NCBI RefSeq assembly: GCF_900183385.1
Contig: NZ_FXUT01000007.1
Location: 160,718-224,717 of the forward strand
From: Listeria costaricensis
GTDB lineage: Bacteria > Bacillota > Bacilli > Lactobacillales > Listeriaceae
Direction of reading: 5' to 3'
DNA length: 64,000 nt
Shown here: piece by piece, positions 56,642 to 63,716 of the stretch
Numbering within the stretch: position 1 is the first letter of the stretch
Layout of the letters: every line of letters starts with the position of its first letter
Notes under the pieces: generated by a model
The model's input: the letters and a program-made list of their open reading frames with translations, nothing else
What the model was told of the DNA's origin: nothing
The model's database searches: none
Program-made: the position numbers and the translations under genes

Positions 56642-56670
56642 TTTACAAATGACACAAGAGTTTATATAAT
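56642..56670 (+). promoter_or_regulatory. tRNA cluster promoter
   Basis: TTTACA (56642-56647), 17-bp spacer, TATAAT (56665-56670), about 20 bp before tRNA-Glu. Confidence 0.85.
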
Positions 56671-56690
56671 AGATTTTGGCTGTTAACAAT

Positions 56691-56762
56691 GGCCCGTTGG
56701 TCAAGCGGTTAAGACACCGCCCTTTCACGGCGGTAACACGGGTTCGAATCCCGTACGGGTCA
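56691..56762 (+). tRNA. tRNA-Glu (anticodon TTC)
   Basis: 72 nt, acceptor stem GGCCCGT/ACGGGTC, anticodon arm CCGCCCTTTCACGGCGG with TTC, T-loop GGTTCGAATCC. CCA is not encoded. Confidence 0.97.
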
Positions 56763-56877
56763 CTTTTTTATAAAAAAAGACTAGTAATCTTTTTGAAAGT
56801 GTTATACTATATAATAGTAACTTTTTTAACGACTGCTTCTCAAATTGGAGTAGCCTATAGGATTTAGAAGGCAATAT

Positions 56878-56951
56878 GCCGACTTAGCTCAATCTGGTAG
56901 AGCAACTGAATCGTAATCAGTAGGTTGCGGGTTCAATTCCTGCAGTCGGCA
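56878..56951 (+). tRNA. tRNA-Thr (anticodon CGT)
   Basis: 74 nt, acceptor GCCGACT/AGTCGGC, anticodon arm ACTGAATCGTAATCAGT with CGT, T-arm GGGTTCAATTCC. CCA is not encoded. CGT decodes ACG only. Confidence 0.96.
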
Positions 56952-56963
56952 CTTTTATAATAT

Positions 56964-57047
56964 GGAGGGATAGCGAAGTGGCTAAACGCGGCGGACTGTA
57001 AATCCGCTCCTTAGGGTTCAGTGGTTCGAATCCACTTCCCTCCACCA
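56964..57047 (+). tRNA. tRNA-Tyr (anticodon GTA)
   Basis: 84 nt including the encoded CCA; acceptor GGAGGGA/TCCCTCC, anticodon arm CGGACTGTAAATCCG with GTA, and a long variable arm (CTCCTTAGGGTTC region). Confidence 0.97.
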
Positions 57048-57052
57048 TTTAT

Positions 57053-57127
57053 TGGGCCATAGCCAAGCGGTAAGGCAACGGACTTTGACTCCGTCATGCG
57101 TTGGTTCGAATCCAGCTGGCCCAGCCA
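57053..57127 (+). tRNA. tRNA-Gln (anticodon TTG)
   Basis: 75 nt with encoded CCA; acceptor TGGGCCA/TGGCCCA, anticodon arm ACGGACTTTGACTCCGT with TTG. Confidence 0.97.
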
Positions 57128-57134
57128 TATTTTA

Positions 57135-57207
57135 GAGCCGTTAGCTCAGTTGGTAGAGCATCTGACTTTTAATCAGAGGGTCGATGGTTCGAGCCCATCA
57201 CGGCTCA
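57135..57207 (+). tRNA. tRNA-Lys (anticodon TTT)
   Basis: 73 nt; acceptor GAGCCGT/ACGGCTC, anticodon arm TCTGACTTTTAATCAGA with TTT. CCA is not encoded. Confidence 0.97.
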
Positions 57208-57213
57208 TTTCTT

Positions 57214-57244
57214 GAGTAGAATTGAATTCTACTCTTTTTATTTT
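57214..57244 (+). terminator. terminator of the tRNA cluster
   Basis: GAGTAGAATT-GAATTCTACTC perfect hairpin followed by TTTTTATTTT. Confidence 0.9.
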
Positions 57245-57378
57245 GTCCAAAAATCCCCTCCCTTTTAATTGAATGCGAAGTTCCCGCCCCTCTCAAATAA
57301 CTATTTTTCTTTTACAGTTGCACCTTCTAATGAAAACCTCTACAATTTAAACATATCACGTTCCAAGGAGGATCGTTA

Positions 57379-58035
57379 ATGAAATCAACCAAAACGTCTA
57401 TCTATCTGCTGTTTCTCCTCAGTGCACTTGCGTTCGCTGCTTTTGGCATTATTTGGTGGGGAGTATCACAAAATGCAGACTGGATTCATGCGCTCGACAA
57501 TTGGGGCATTCAATTAATCCGTTCTAATATTACTGAAACTGCGACAAGCTTTTTCCATACTGTTACATTTTTCGGTGGCACAGTTTTCTTAACACTAGCC
57601 AGCATTCTTGTATTTGTTATTTTTTTATGGAAAAAAGGCTGGTCCATCGCACTTTGGTTTGGTGGCACGGCACTACTTGGCGAACTGGTGATTCCTCAAG
57701 TCGTGAAACATATAGTCATGCGCCCTCGACCAGAAAATCCACTGATCAATGTATCCGGCTATAGTTTCCCAAGCGGCCACTCAGCTGGATCTACAACCTT
57801 TTACGGCATCCTTGTCATCATTCTTTGCTTGATCATCTTTAAAAAGGCCGCTTGGAAATGGCTATCAGCTGTCATCGCTTGTTTATGGATCCTTACGATC
57901 ATGGTCTCTCGCGTCTATTTGGGCGTTCATTATCCAAGTGATGTTTTAGCTGGATGTCTTGTCGGAATCGGCAGCATTAGTTTGACCACGGCGATTTATC
58001 TGCGGACCCAAACAAAAAAACTGCCATTCATGTGA
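57379..58035 (+). CDS. PAP2-family phosphatase
   Basis: A 218-residue membrane phosphatase with six helices and the three PAP2 motifs: KHIVMRPRP (KxxxxxxRP), PSGHS, and SRVYLGVHYPSD. Family members dephosphorylate lipid diphosphates such as undecaprenyl or phosphatidylglycerol phosphate; which one is not clear. AAGGAGG precedes the ATG. Its last 8 bp overlap the end of the convergent GntR gene. Confidence 0.9.
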   Translation: MKSTKTSIYLLFLLSALAFAAFGIIWWGVSQNADWIHALDNWGIQLIRSNITETATSFFHTVTFFGGTVFLTLASILVFVIFLWKKGWSIALWFGGTALLGELVIPQVVKHIVMRPRPENPLINVSGYSFPSGHSAGSTTFYGILVIILCLIIFKKAAWKWLSAVIACLWILTIMVSRVYLGVHYPSDVLAGCLVGIGSISLTTAIYLRTQTKKLPFM

Positions 58036-58675
58036 ATAGCAGTTGGATATTTAAGGTATAAATTTTTTTTAAAACTCGGAGACATTTTTCGAATTCTCGT
58101 TTTTCCAGCAGTTCAATCAGGCTTTCTAGGTACTTGATGATCTGATGGGCTGCTACGTCGAAAAAGTGATCCGGGTTTTTTTGTTCCAAATCACGCATGA
58201 TATCAACTAAATAGTCAATATTTCGCTCTAAAACACGCATTTCCGTATAACGAATCATACAGCCGTAGAACGTTTTAATACTGCCTAGGAATACTGCTTC
58301 ATTTTTTTCAAACGTCGCACATTTAATTTTAATCATTTCCGTGCGTAAACAGTCAAAACAGACCGGATTATTTTTTTCCTGTAATTTTTGTACAGCATAA
58401 CTGAGATTGATAAAAATCATTTTTACTTTGCTGATAATCTCGTAGTCAGTTTTAGAGCATGCGCGGACATAAAATCGTTCTTTGTCAGGACTAGCTTTTA
58501 ACAAACCTGATTCCGCTAAATAAAGCAGCGCCTCATTCGCAAAAGAGCGGCTGACATTGAACTTGCAAATCAAATATTCCTCCGTAATCTGCTCGCCCTG
58601 CTGAAATTGCTGGTTCATTATATCATTTTTAAATTCATTATAAATTTGATCAGCTACGAATGTGACTGTTGCCAT
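58028..58675 (-). CDS. GntR-family transcriptional regulator
   Basis: About 215 residues. The N-terminal 70 form a GntR winged helix (IMNQQFQQGEQITEEYLICK, then VSRSFANEALLYLAESGLL). The C-terminus is an all-helical domain of roughly FCD type, but with few His/Asp metal ligands, and several cysteines (CFDCL). Effector unknown. ATG 58675 is 7 nt after GAGGG; two earlier ATGs are too close. It is divergent from an ABC exporter that it may control; a palindrome CAGTTAACTG lies between. Confidence 0.78.
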   Translation of the reverse strand: MATVTFVADQIYNEFKNDIMNQQFQQGEQITEEYLICKFNVSRSFANEALLYLAESGLLKASPDKERFYVRACSKTDYEIISKVKMIFINLSYAVQKLQEKNNPVCFDCLRTEMIKIKCATFEKNEAVFLGSIKTFYGCMIRYTEMRVLERNIDYLVDIMRDLEQKNPDHFFDVAAHQIIKYLESLIELLEKREFEKCLRVLKKIYTLNIQLLFT

Positions 58676-58822
58676 CATCATACCCTCTTTATATTTTTTA
58701 TATTTTCCTTCTTTATTTTAACGAATCGCCTTTTTTTTGCAAAATCAAACTTTTCATGATGAAAAGCAAAAAGCTGGAAAGCATGTTTTTCTAATGAAAC
58801 ATTTCTTACATATGTTTAAATA

Positions 58823-58832
58823 CAGTTAACTG
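58823..58832. promoter_or_regulatory. palindrome between the GntR gene and the ABC operon
   Basis: CAGTTAACTG is a perfect 10-bp palindrome about 150 bp from the GntR start and 186 bp from the ABC start. It is a candidate GntR operator. The 342-bp gap is otherwise AT-rich; a TTTGCCA/TGGCAAA inverted repeat (58968-58974, 58999-59005) abuts the ABC ribosome site. Confidence 0.35.
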
Positions 58833-59017
58833 AATTAATTTCATCATATCAGGAAGTAGGTTTCAGTGTCTAGCTGATTTGATGAAAAGAAACTGGTATC
58901 TGCACGATCTTTCACTTAATCGCCACATTTAACAGCCAATCATGTTACAATATAGCAAAAGTCAAATTTTGCCAATTATTCCTTACATATAGTTCAAATG
59001 GCAAAGGGAGGATTTAC

Positions 59018-59923
59018 ATGACACTTGAGCTCAAGCATTTGACGAAAACATTTGCTGAAAAAAAAGCAGTCGATAATCTGTCTTTTCAAGTTGCACCTGG
59101 AGAGATTCTTGGACTGATCGGTCAAAATGGTGCCGGGAAAACGACTACTTTTCGCTTGATTTTGCAATTTCTTCAGCCGACTCAGGGAGAAATTTTATGG
59201 AACGGTCAATCCGCGGCCAAAATTCAAGCAAATGACATCGGTTATTTGCCGGAAGAACGTGGCCTCTATGGAAATGTGACTATTGAAGAACAGCTATTAT
59301 TTTTTGCAGAACTGAAAGGCTGTAGTCGGAAAGAAACGAAAGCCAAAATTGACCAATGGCTTGAACGCGCAGAAGTTGTTGGGAAAAAGACTGATCTCAT
59401 CAAAACTTTGTCCAAAGGTAATCAACAAAAGATTCAATTAATCAGCACCATCATTCACGAACCCAAGTTGATTATTCTGGATGAACCTTTCAGCGGACTC
59501 GATCCGGTTAATTCTGAGATTTTAAAGCAGTTTGTTTTTGAAATGAAAGCACAAGGAGCCGCGATTATTTTTTCCAGTCATCGAATGGAAAATGTAGAAG
59601 AATTATGCGACTCGCTGATTATGTTAAAAAAAGGGCAAACCGTACTAAAAGGAACCACTGAGGCAGTCAAATTAAGTTACGGACGCAAACGCATCCGACT
59701 TGTAGCCCCCCACTTATCAGATCAAGAACTTTCTTCACTGACAGGTGTTGAAAGCTTAACAAGAAGGTCTGATGGAGTAAGAATTATTCAACTGGAAGAC
59801 GAAAAATTTGCCGAATCGATCTTTTCTTTTGTCACAAAGGATGGTTTTATTCCCATGTTCAGTTTAGAGCCGCCTACCCTTGAAGAAATTTTCAAATGGA
59901 AGGCCGGTGAAGCAGATGAATAA
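59018..59923 (+). CDS. ABC transporter ATP-binding protein, NatA-like
   Basis: A 301-residue ATPase with Walker A GQNGAGKTT, signature LSKGNQQK, Walker B LIILDEPFSGLDP and the H-loop SSHRM. A C-terminal extension (about 220-301) of DUF4162 type is typical of the NatA/YhaQ exporters. GGGAGG precedes the ATG. It is paired with the permease whose start overlaps its stop by 8 nt. Likely substrates are Na+, drugs or peptides; not determinable. Confidence 0.92.
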   Translation: MTLELKHLTKTFAEKKAVDNLSFQVAPGEILGLIGQNGAGKTTTFRLILQFLQPTQGEILWNGQSAAKIQANDIGYLPEERGLYGNVTIEEQLLFFAELKGCSRKETKAKIDQWLERAEVVGKKTDLIKTLSKGNQQKIQLISTIIHEPKLIILDEPFSGLDPVNSEILKQFVFEMKAQGAAIIFSSHRMENVEELCDSLIMLKKGQTVLKGTTEAVKLSYGRKRIRLVAPHLSDQELSSLTGVESLTRRSDGVRIIQLEDEKFAESIFSFVTKDGFIPMFSLEPPTLEEIFKWKAGEADE

Positions 59924-61148
59924 ATTTTGGGTGATTACCAAGCAAGTATATAAACGGCGTGTCAAAACCAAATCCTTTTTATTTTCCTTGCTTTTTCCGC
60001 TTCTGATTGCAGCTGTGTTTTTCGCGATTCCTAAAATTGCCGATTATTTTGATCAAAGTGAAGCCACAAAGATTGCCGTGCTAAGCGATGAACCGGCTTA
60101 TGCGCAAATTTTACAACAGGATAAAGATAATTTCACAGTCAACACAAAAATCGACACCGAAGACGCTGCTAAAAAAGCACTGAAAGATGGAAAAATTGAC
60201 GGCTATGTGACCCTTTCTGAGCAAAATGGCACGATTTCTGCCGTATATACCACACAAGAAACAGCTGGACAGGATGTTTTGACACAAATATCTACCGACC
60301 TCACGTCAGCGAAGATTTCTGTCAAAGCGGCTGAATACAATATTAGCGCTGAACAGCTGCAAGATATTAACCAGCCAATTTCTGTCAAAAACCAAGTGGA
60401 ATCTGATAACGAACTGACAAATCACCAAAAAGAGGTGATGAGTGCGGCAATTTTAGTGCTCACCTTAATTATTTTTATATTTGTCATGAGCTATGCCAAT
60501 ATCGTGGCCTCTGAAATCGCCAATGAAAAAGGTACTCGTATCATGGAGATTATCCTATCAAGCGTTAGCGCTAAAACGCATCTGCTGGCCAAATTGACGG
60601 CCATCATTCTCATGCTGCTCACACAAATCGGTTTCTATGTCATCTGTGGTGTTGTCTCCATGATTGTTGCCAAGAATACCGACACGGTCCAAAATCTGCT
60701 AGATCAAGCGGGCTCGTTCCCTGTTTATTATCTAGTTCTGAATCTAGTCTTTATTCTTCTGGGTTTGCTACTCTACATCTTGCTTTCCGCATTAATTGGT
60801 TCCATGGTGCCCAATGTGGAAACCGTTGCCCAGTTTATGTATCCGATGACGATTCTCGCTATCGTTGGTTATTGGGGATCTATCGCAGCAGCTAATGCGC
60901 CAGATAATATTCTTGTTATCATCGGCTCCTATATTCCTACCTTCTCGCCTATGATGATGCTTGCACGTATGGATCTTCTCTCCGTTTCGACAACGGGCAT
61001 TTTCATCTCATTAGGCATTCTCGTCATTTCAATTATTTTATCATTTTGGTTGACGCTCAAACTTTATCGCAGCAATGTTCTGCTCTATTCAAACGAGGGG
61101 CTCATCAAAACTTGGAAAAAATCACTCGCTTATGCGAAAAAGCAATAA
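59916..61148 (+). CDS. ABC-2 type permease, NatB-like
   Basis: About 410 residues from ATG 59916 (MNKFWVITKQVYKRRVKTKS). A first helix (about 21-40) is followed by a large extracellular domain (about 45-185), then five helices in the C-terminal half, the NatB/YhaP layout. The motif SEIANEKGTRIMEIILSSV is the conserved coupling segment of this family. It overlaps the ATPase gene by 8 nt. Confidence 0.9.
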   Translation: MNKFWVITKQVYKRRVKTKSFLFSLLFPLLIAAVFFAIPKIADYFDQSEATKIAVLSDEPAYAQILQQDKDNFTVNTKIDTEDAAKKALKDGKIDGYVTLSEQNGTISAVYTTQETAGQDVLTQISTDLTSAKISVKAAEYNISAEQLQDINQPISVKNQVESDNELTNHQKEVMSAAILVLTLIIFIFVMSYANIVASEIANEKGTRIMEIILSSVSAKTHLLAKLTAIILMLLTQIGFYVICGVVSMIVAKNTDTVQNLLDQAGSFPVYYLVLNLVFILLGLLLYILLSALIGSMVPNVETVAQFMYPMTILAIVGYWGSIAAANAPDNILVIIGSYIPTFSPMMMLARMDLLSVSTTGIFISLGILVISIILSFWLTLKLYRSNVLLYSNEGLIKTWKKSLAYAKKQ

Positions 61149-61166
61149 TTTAAAGAAGGTGTAAAA

Positions 61167-61640
61167 ATGGAAATCAGAAAATCACGGAAAGAAGACGCAC
61201 ACACCATGATGGAGCTCGAACACCTAGCTTGGACAGCCGGTACCACGCCCAGTGAGATTCATTTTGACTCAGCAGCAGAATATCTACTTAAAAATCCTGC
61301 AGGGTCAAAAATCGTCGCTGTGATGGATGAAAAAGTTGTCGGCATTCTCGGCTATAAGTCCCCCATCCCTATAAAATCAAATGCCCATGTTGCCGAACTT
61401 GATATCGCCGTCCATCCTGATTATCAGCGCCACGGAATCGGCATTCAATTAATGGCATATTTAAAAGAAGCGGCGCCTAAAGAAGGTTATCAAAAACTCC
61501 AACTTCGCGTCTTGTCCAACAATGAAAAAGCCATTCGCTTTTACAAGAAAAATGGCTTTCAGATTGAAGGCACACTAAAAAAAGAATTTCTTATCAATGG
61601 TACCTATATTGATGATGTCATCATGGGTTACTTCTTATAA
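61167..61640 (+). CDS. GNAT-family N-acetyltransferase
   Basis: A 157-residue acetyltransferase with the acetyl-CoA loop YQRHGIG (Q/RxxGxG/A) and the C-terminal NNEKAIRFYKKNGF. Substrate unknown; family members acetylate protein N-termini, small amines or drugs. It starts 18 bp after the ABC permease and probably ends that operon; a terminator follows. Confidence 0.9.
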   Translation: MEIRKSRKEDAHTMMELEHLAWTAGTTPSEIHFDSAAEYLLKNPAGSKIVAVMDEKVVGILGYKSPIPIKSNAHVAELDIAVHPDYQRHGIGIQLMAYLKEAAPKEGYQKLQLRVLSNNEKAIRFYKKNGFQIEGTLKKEFLINGTYIDDVIMGYFL

Positions 61641-61644
61641 CAAA

Positions 61645-61686
61645 AAGCATGTTGATTTGTATGAAATCAGCATGCTTATTTTTTTC
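61645..61686 (+). terminator. terminator of the ABC-GNAT operon
   Basis: AAGCATGTTGATTT pairs with AAATCAGCATGCTT (one G-T), then ATTTTTTTC. Confidence 0.9.
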
Positions 61687-61689
61687 AAT

Positions 61690-61980
61690 AAAAAACGCCA
61701 GAAGAGAATCTGGCGCGGCTGTCCTTCGTCACTACAAGGTTTCAAATAACGGGATGACCCTAGCGACATTCGGTACAGCAAATAAGTTGAACAAAAACTT
61801 AATTGAAACTAATAAAAAGCTTCAAAACAAAGAGAAATCCCTCTTTTGTATATTCTTCGAAAGAATGCGCACACAACCTGAATCAAGAAGGATTATTCGC
61901 ACATATTCCTAAAAGAATACTAAAATGAAGGATTATTTGTAGAAGTTGTGAATTTTGCAATGTTATCATAATTTTTATAC
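61690..61980 (-). ncRNA. structured RNA, copy A (upstream of and divergent from the first Rgg-like gene)
   Basis: A minus-strand unit bounded by a -10 TATAAT (complement of 61987-61992) and a Rho-independent terminator: CGCCAGA (61696-61702) / TCTGGCG (61709-61715) followed by six T. Inside are hairpins at 61852-61866, 61829-61846 and 61803-61825, and a 7-bp stem 61728-61734 with 61761-61767. The same parts, in the same order, recur 1.5 kb away in copy B, with changed sequences that still pair. No convincing reading frame. The 11-mer GAAGGATTATT occurs twice (61887, 61927). Not recognised as a known RNA family. Confidence 0.6.
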
Positions 61981-61986
61981 GGAATC

Positions 61987-62017
61987 ATTATAGCGAAATC
62001 CACCATAATGAATTATA
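61987..62017 (-). promoter_or_regulatory. promoter candidates for RNA copy A
   Basis: TATAAT at 61987-61992 (complement) aligns with TATAAG of copy B, but has no good -35, which would fit an activated promoter. A second TATAAT at 62012-62017 has TTTAAC 16 bp upstream (62034-62039). Confidence 0.45.
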
Positions 62018-62053
62018 GTAACATTAGAAGATGGTTAAAAAACATACTCTGGT

Positions 62054-62103
62054 GAGGGCTATTATTAAATCTTGGGATGAAGATTAAATAGCTCTCGTTT
62101 TTT
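62054..62103 (+). terminator. plus-strand hairpin with T run in the first Rgg-like leader
   Basis: GAGGGCTATT-ATT-AAATCTT pairs with AAGATTAAATAGCTCTC (3-nt bulge), then GTTTTTT. Its counterpart in the second unit is at 63519-63567. Each is about 150 bp before the regulator start. Confidence 0.7.
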
Positions 62104-62186
62104 ATCTATTATCCTGTAATATATACTATGACCGTTTACACAAAGAGCAGATATAGTAAATGAAAACACACATTGGGCCTCCTACC

Positions 62187-62226
62187 GGTATAATTTTACC
62201 ACAACAACCAAAAAGAATAATATAAT
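62187..62226 (+). promoter_or_regulatory. AT-rich promoter region of the first Rgg-like gene
   Basis: GGTATAATTTTACC (62187-62200) is a near-palindrome containing TATAAT; a second TATAAT is at 62221-62226. Neither has a good -35, so the true start is unclear. Confidence 0.35.
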
Positions 62227-62260
62227 ACCTCTAAAAGGAAAATAGAAAGGATGGCACCTA

Positions 62261-63160
62261 GTGAAGAGGCAACCCAAACTGACAATTGGACAGACGCTCA
62301 AATCCATTCGTGAAAACTCTCATCTCACCCAGAAAGAGTTATATGATGGCATAATGTCTGTTGCTCATAGACATAGAATCGAAGTGGATGAACAAACACC
62401 CAGCTTCGAAAAACTGAGTAACATTCTTTCCAGAGTTTCTATCTCATTTGATGAATTTGAGTATATAAAAAACGGCTATCAATTAAAAACGGCCAACCTT
62501 TTCTTCTCAAAATTCCTTACACTTAGAACGACAAACTATCCTGAAAAAATGAAATTACTCAAGGAAGAAATGGAACAATATTTGCAAGCTGAGAAAAATC
62601 AATTTGTTCAGCATCTGCTTTGGATTCTGGAAGCCTTTATTTATAAGCAAGAAACAAAAGACTTAGAAGGAACAAGAAAATTGGGTCTTCGAGTGTGGGA
62701 ATCTCTTGAAAAGAAAGATGCTTGGTATTTTCTGGACATATTTTTAATCAGCCAGATTGTTTATATTTTTGATTATCAAACTATTGAGCATATTATGAAC
62801 AGGCTTTTCACCTATCTAGATCTCTATCATGATTTTCAAAATACCAAACAAATCGCTAAATATGTCTATTATAATTACGCCACTCTTCTTAAAGAACATG
62901 GGGAAATAACTAAAATGATAGCCCCACTTAAAAAATCACTTGAAATCGCCCAAAATGAGCATGATTTGCTTTTAATGATGGACATTAAATATTTATTAGC
63001 AGAAATAGATTGGATAAATGGTGAAAAAGAGCTTAGTTTAAAAGAAGCAACAAAAATCATCCAATCCCTTTATTATTTTGGCATGAAAGAAATTGCGCTT
63101 GATAATAAAAAGGAATGGCTAAAACTAACAAATATTGACATTTCTTTAGAGGAATCGTAA
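62261..63160 (+). CDS. Rgg/GadR/MutR-like transcriptional regulator
   Basis: A 299-residue protein. The N-terminal helix-turn-helix (about 8-65) includes IGQTLKSIRENSHLTQKELY and ends in DEFEYIKNGYQL. The remaining 230 residues are all-helical and repeat-like (QIAKYVYYNYATLLKEHGEI, NEHDLLLMMDIKYLLAEIDW), as in RRNPP/Rgg proteins that bind short peptides. GTG 62261 follows AAAGGATGG at 6 nt. The paralogue at 63717 shares the HTH closely. The usual MSRTHLYRIE-type motif is altered here to MSVAHRHRIE. No pheromone-like reading frame was found next to it; a structured RNA is divergent instead. Confidence 0.8.
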   Translation: MKRQPKLTIGQTLKSIRENSHLTQKELYDGIMSVAHRHRIEVDEQTPSFEKLSNILSRVSISFDEFEYIKNGYQLKTANLFFSKFLTLRTTNYPEKMKLLKEEMEQYLQAEKNQFVQHLLWILEAFIYKQETKDLEGTRKLGLRVWESLEKKDAWYFLDIFLISQIVYIFDYQTIEHIMNRLFTYLDLYHDFQNTKQIAKYVYYNYATLLKEHGEITKMIAPLKKSLEIAQNEHDLLLMMDIKYLLAEIDWINGEKELSLKEATKIIQSLYYFGMKEIALDNKKEWLKLTNIDISLEES

Positions 63161-63161
63161 A

Positions 63162-63200
63162 GGAAGCTTCTCAATCAAAAAGAGGCTTCTTTTATTTTGC
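63162..63200 (+). terminator. terminator after the first Rgg-like gene
   Basis: AAGCTTCT pairs with AGAGGCTT (one G-T) around a short loop, then CTTTTATTTTG. Confidence 0.7.
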
Positions 63201-63449
63201 AAAAAAAATACGCCAGAAAAATTCTGGCGTCGCCGTCATGATTGGTGAGTACAGTCGGATTACGTTTTGGGATGAGCCCGACTGGCAATCTGCACAGCAA
63301 ATGAGATGAATGAAAACTAGATTGAACCATACTGAAAGATGATTCAAAATCCATTGGGACTAATGCCCAAAAACAATCCTTGAAAATACCTTCGTTCAAG
63401 AATTTATGTCAGAAGTGTGAAAATTAATAATTGTTATCTAAAAATCTAC
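63201..63449 (-). ncRNA. structured RNA, copy B (upstream of and divergent from the second Rgg-like gene)
   Basis: The counterpart of copy A: -10 TATAAG (complement of 63456-63461) and terminator CGCCAGAA (63211-63218) / TTCTGGCG (63222-63229) with eight T on the minus strand. Hairpins lie at 63376-63403, 63354-63370 and 63322-63347. A 7-bp stem pairs 63252-63258 with 63278-63284 (CAGTCGG/CCGACTG), where copy A has GTCGCTA/TAGTGAC. ACAGCAAAT (63294-63302) is identical to copy A (61775-61783). Both loops hold TCATCCC on the minus strand. No good reading frame inside. Confidence 0.6.
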
Positions 63450-63496
63450 GGTATCCTTATAGCCGTATCAGCAATAATATTCTATATTATAACTAT

Positions 63497-63512
63497 ACGA
63501 TTTACATATCGT
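63497..63512. promoter_or_regulatory. inverted repeat upstream of the RNA copy B promoter
   Basis: ACGAT (63497-63501) and ATCGT (63508-63512) around 6 nt, about 36 bp upstream of the copy B -10. It is a weak candidate activator site; no clear counterpart was seen in copy A. Confidence 0.25.
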
Positions 63513-63518
63513 GGCAAA

Positions 63519-63567
63519 GGGGCTATTTAATTTTTACGATTAGGACGCGAAGTTAAATAGCTCTTTT
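63519..63567 (+). terminator. plus-strand hairpin with T run in the second Rgg-like leader
   Basis: GGGGCTATTTAA (63519-63530) pairs with TTAAATAGCTC (63553-63563), then TTTT. Equivalent to 62054-62103 in the first unit. Confidence 0.6.
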
Positions 63568-63577
63568 CACTTTAAAA

Positions 63578-63594
63578 GTATCAAATTATGATAC
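63578..63594. promoter_or_regulatory. inverted repeat before the second Rgg-like gene
   Basis: GTATCA, 5 nt, TGATAC, about 123 bp before the start codon: a possible regulator site. Confidence 0.35.
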
Positions 63595-63716
63595 GATAAA
63601 ATGAATCAATACTTGGATTGCAGATAACAATAATCTCACCTCCATTACTCATTTTAACAGATGCTTGTAAAAGCTATACATTATGTTACCAAAAAAAACA
63701 TGAGGAAGTTGATACA

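Noticed and set aside
56398..56690. Searched for a ydaO (c-di-AMP) riboswitch before kimA
   Set aside because: The kimA promoter leaves a leader of about 45 nt; no riboswitch-like structure seen.
56691..57207. tRNA cluster as a prophage or island attachment site
   Set aside because: No integrase gene and no repeated tRNA 3' end nearby.
61649..61912. Plus-strand ORF of 87 codons across RNA copy A
   Set aside because: It starts inside the GNAT terminator and crosses the next hairpin; the frame is not kept in copy B.
63238..63309. Short plus-strand peptide ORF (MIGEYSRITFWDE...) in copy B, considered as an Rgg pheromone
   Set aside because: No ribosome site, no hydrophobic leader, and the aligned part of copy A is frameshifted.
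63175..63399. Minus-strand ORF of 74 codons across RNA copy B
   Set aside because: It runs through the CGCCAGAA terminator and ends in the neighbouring terminator; the frame is not kept in copy A.
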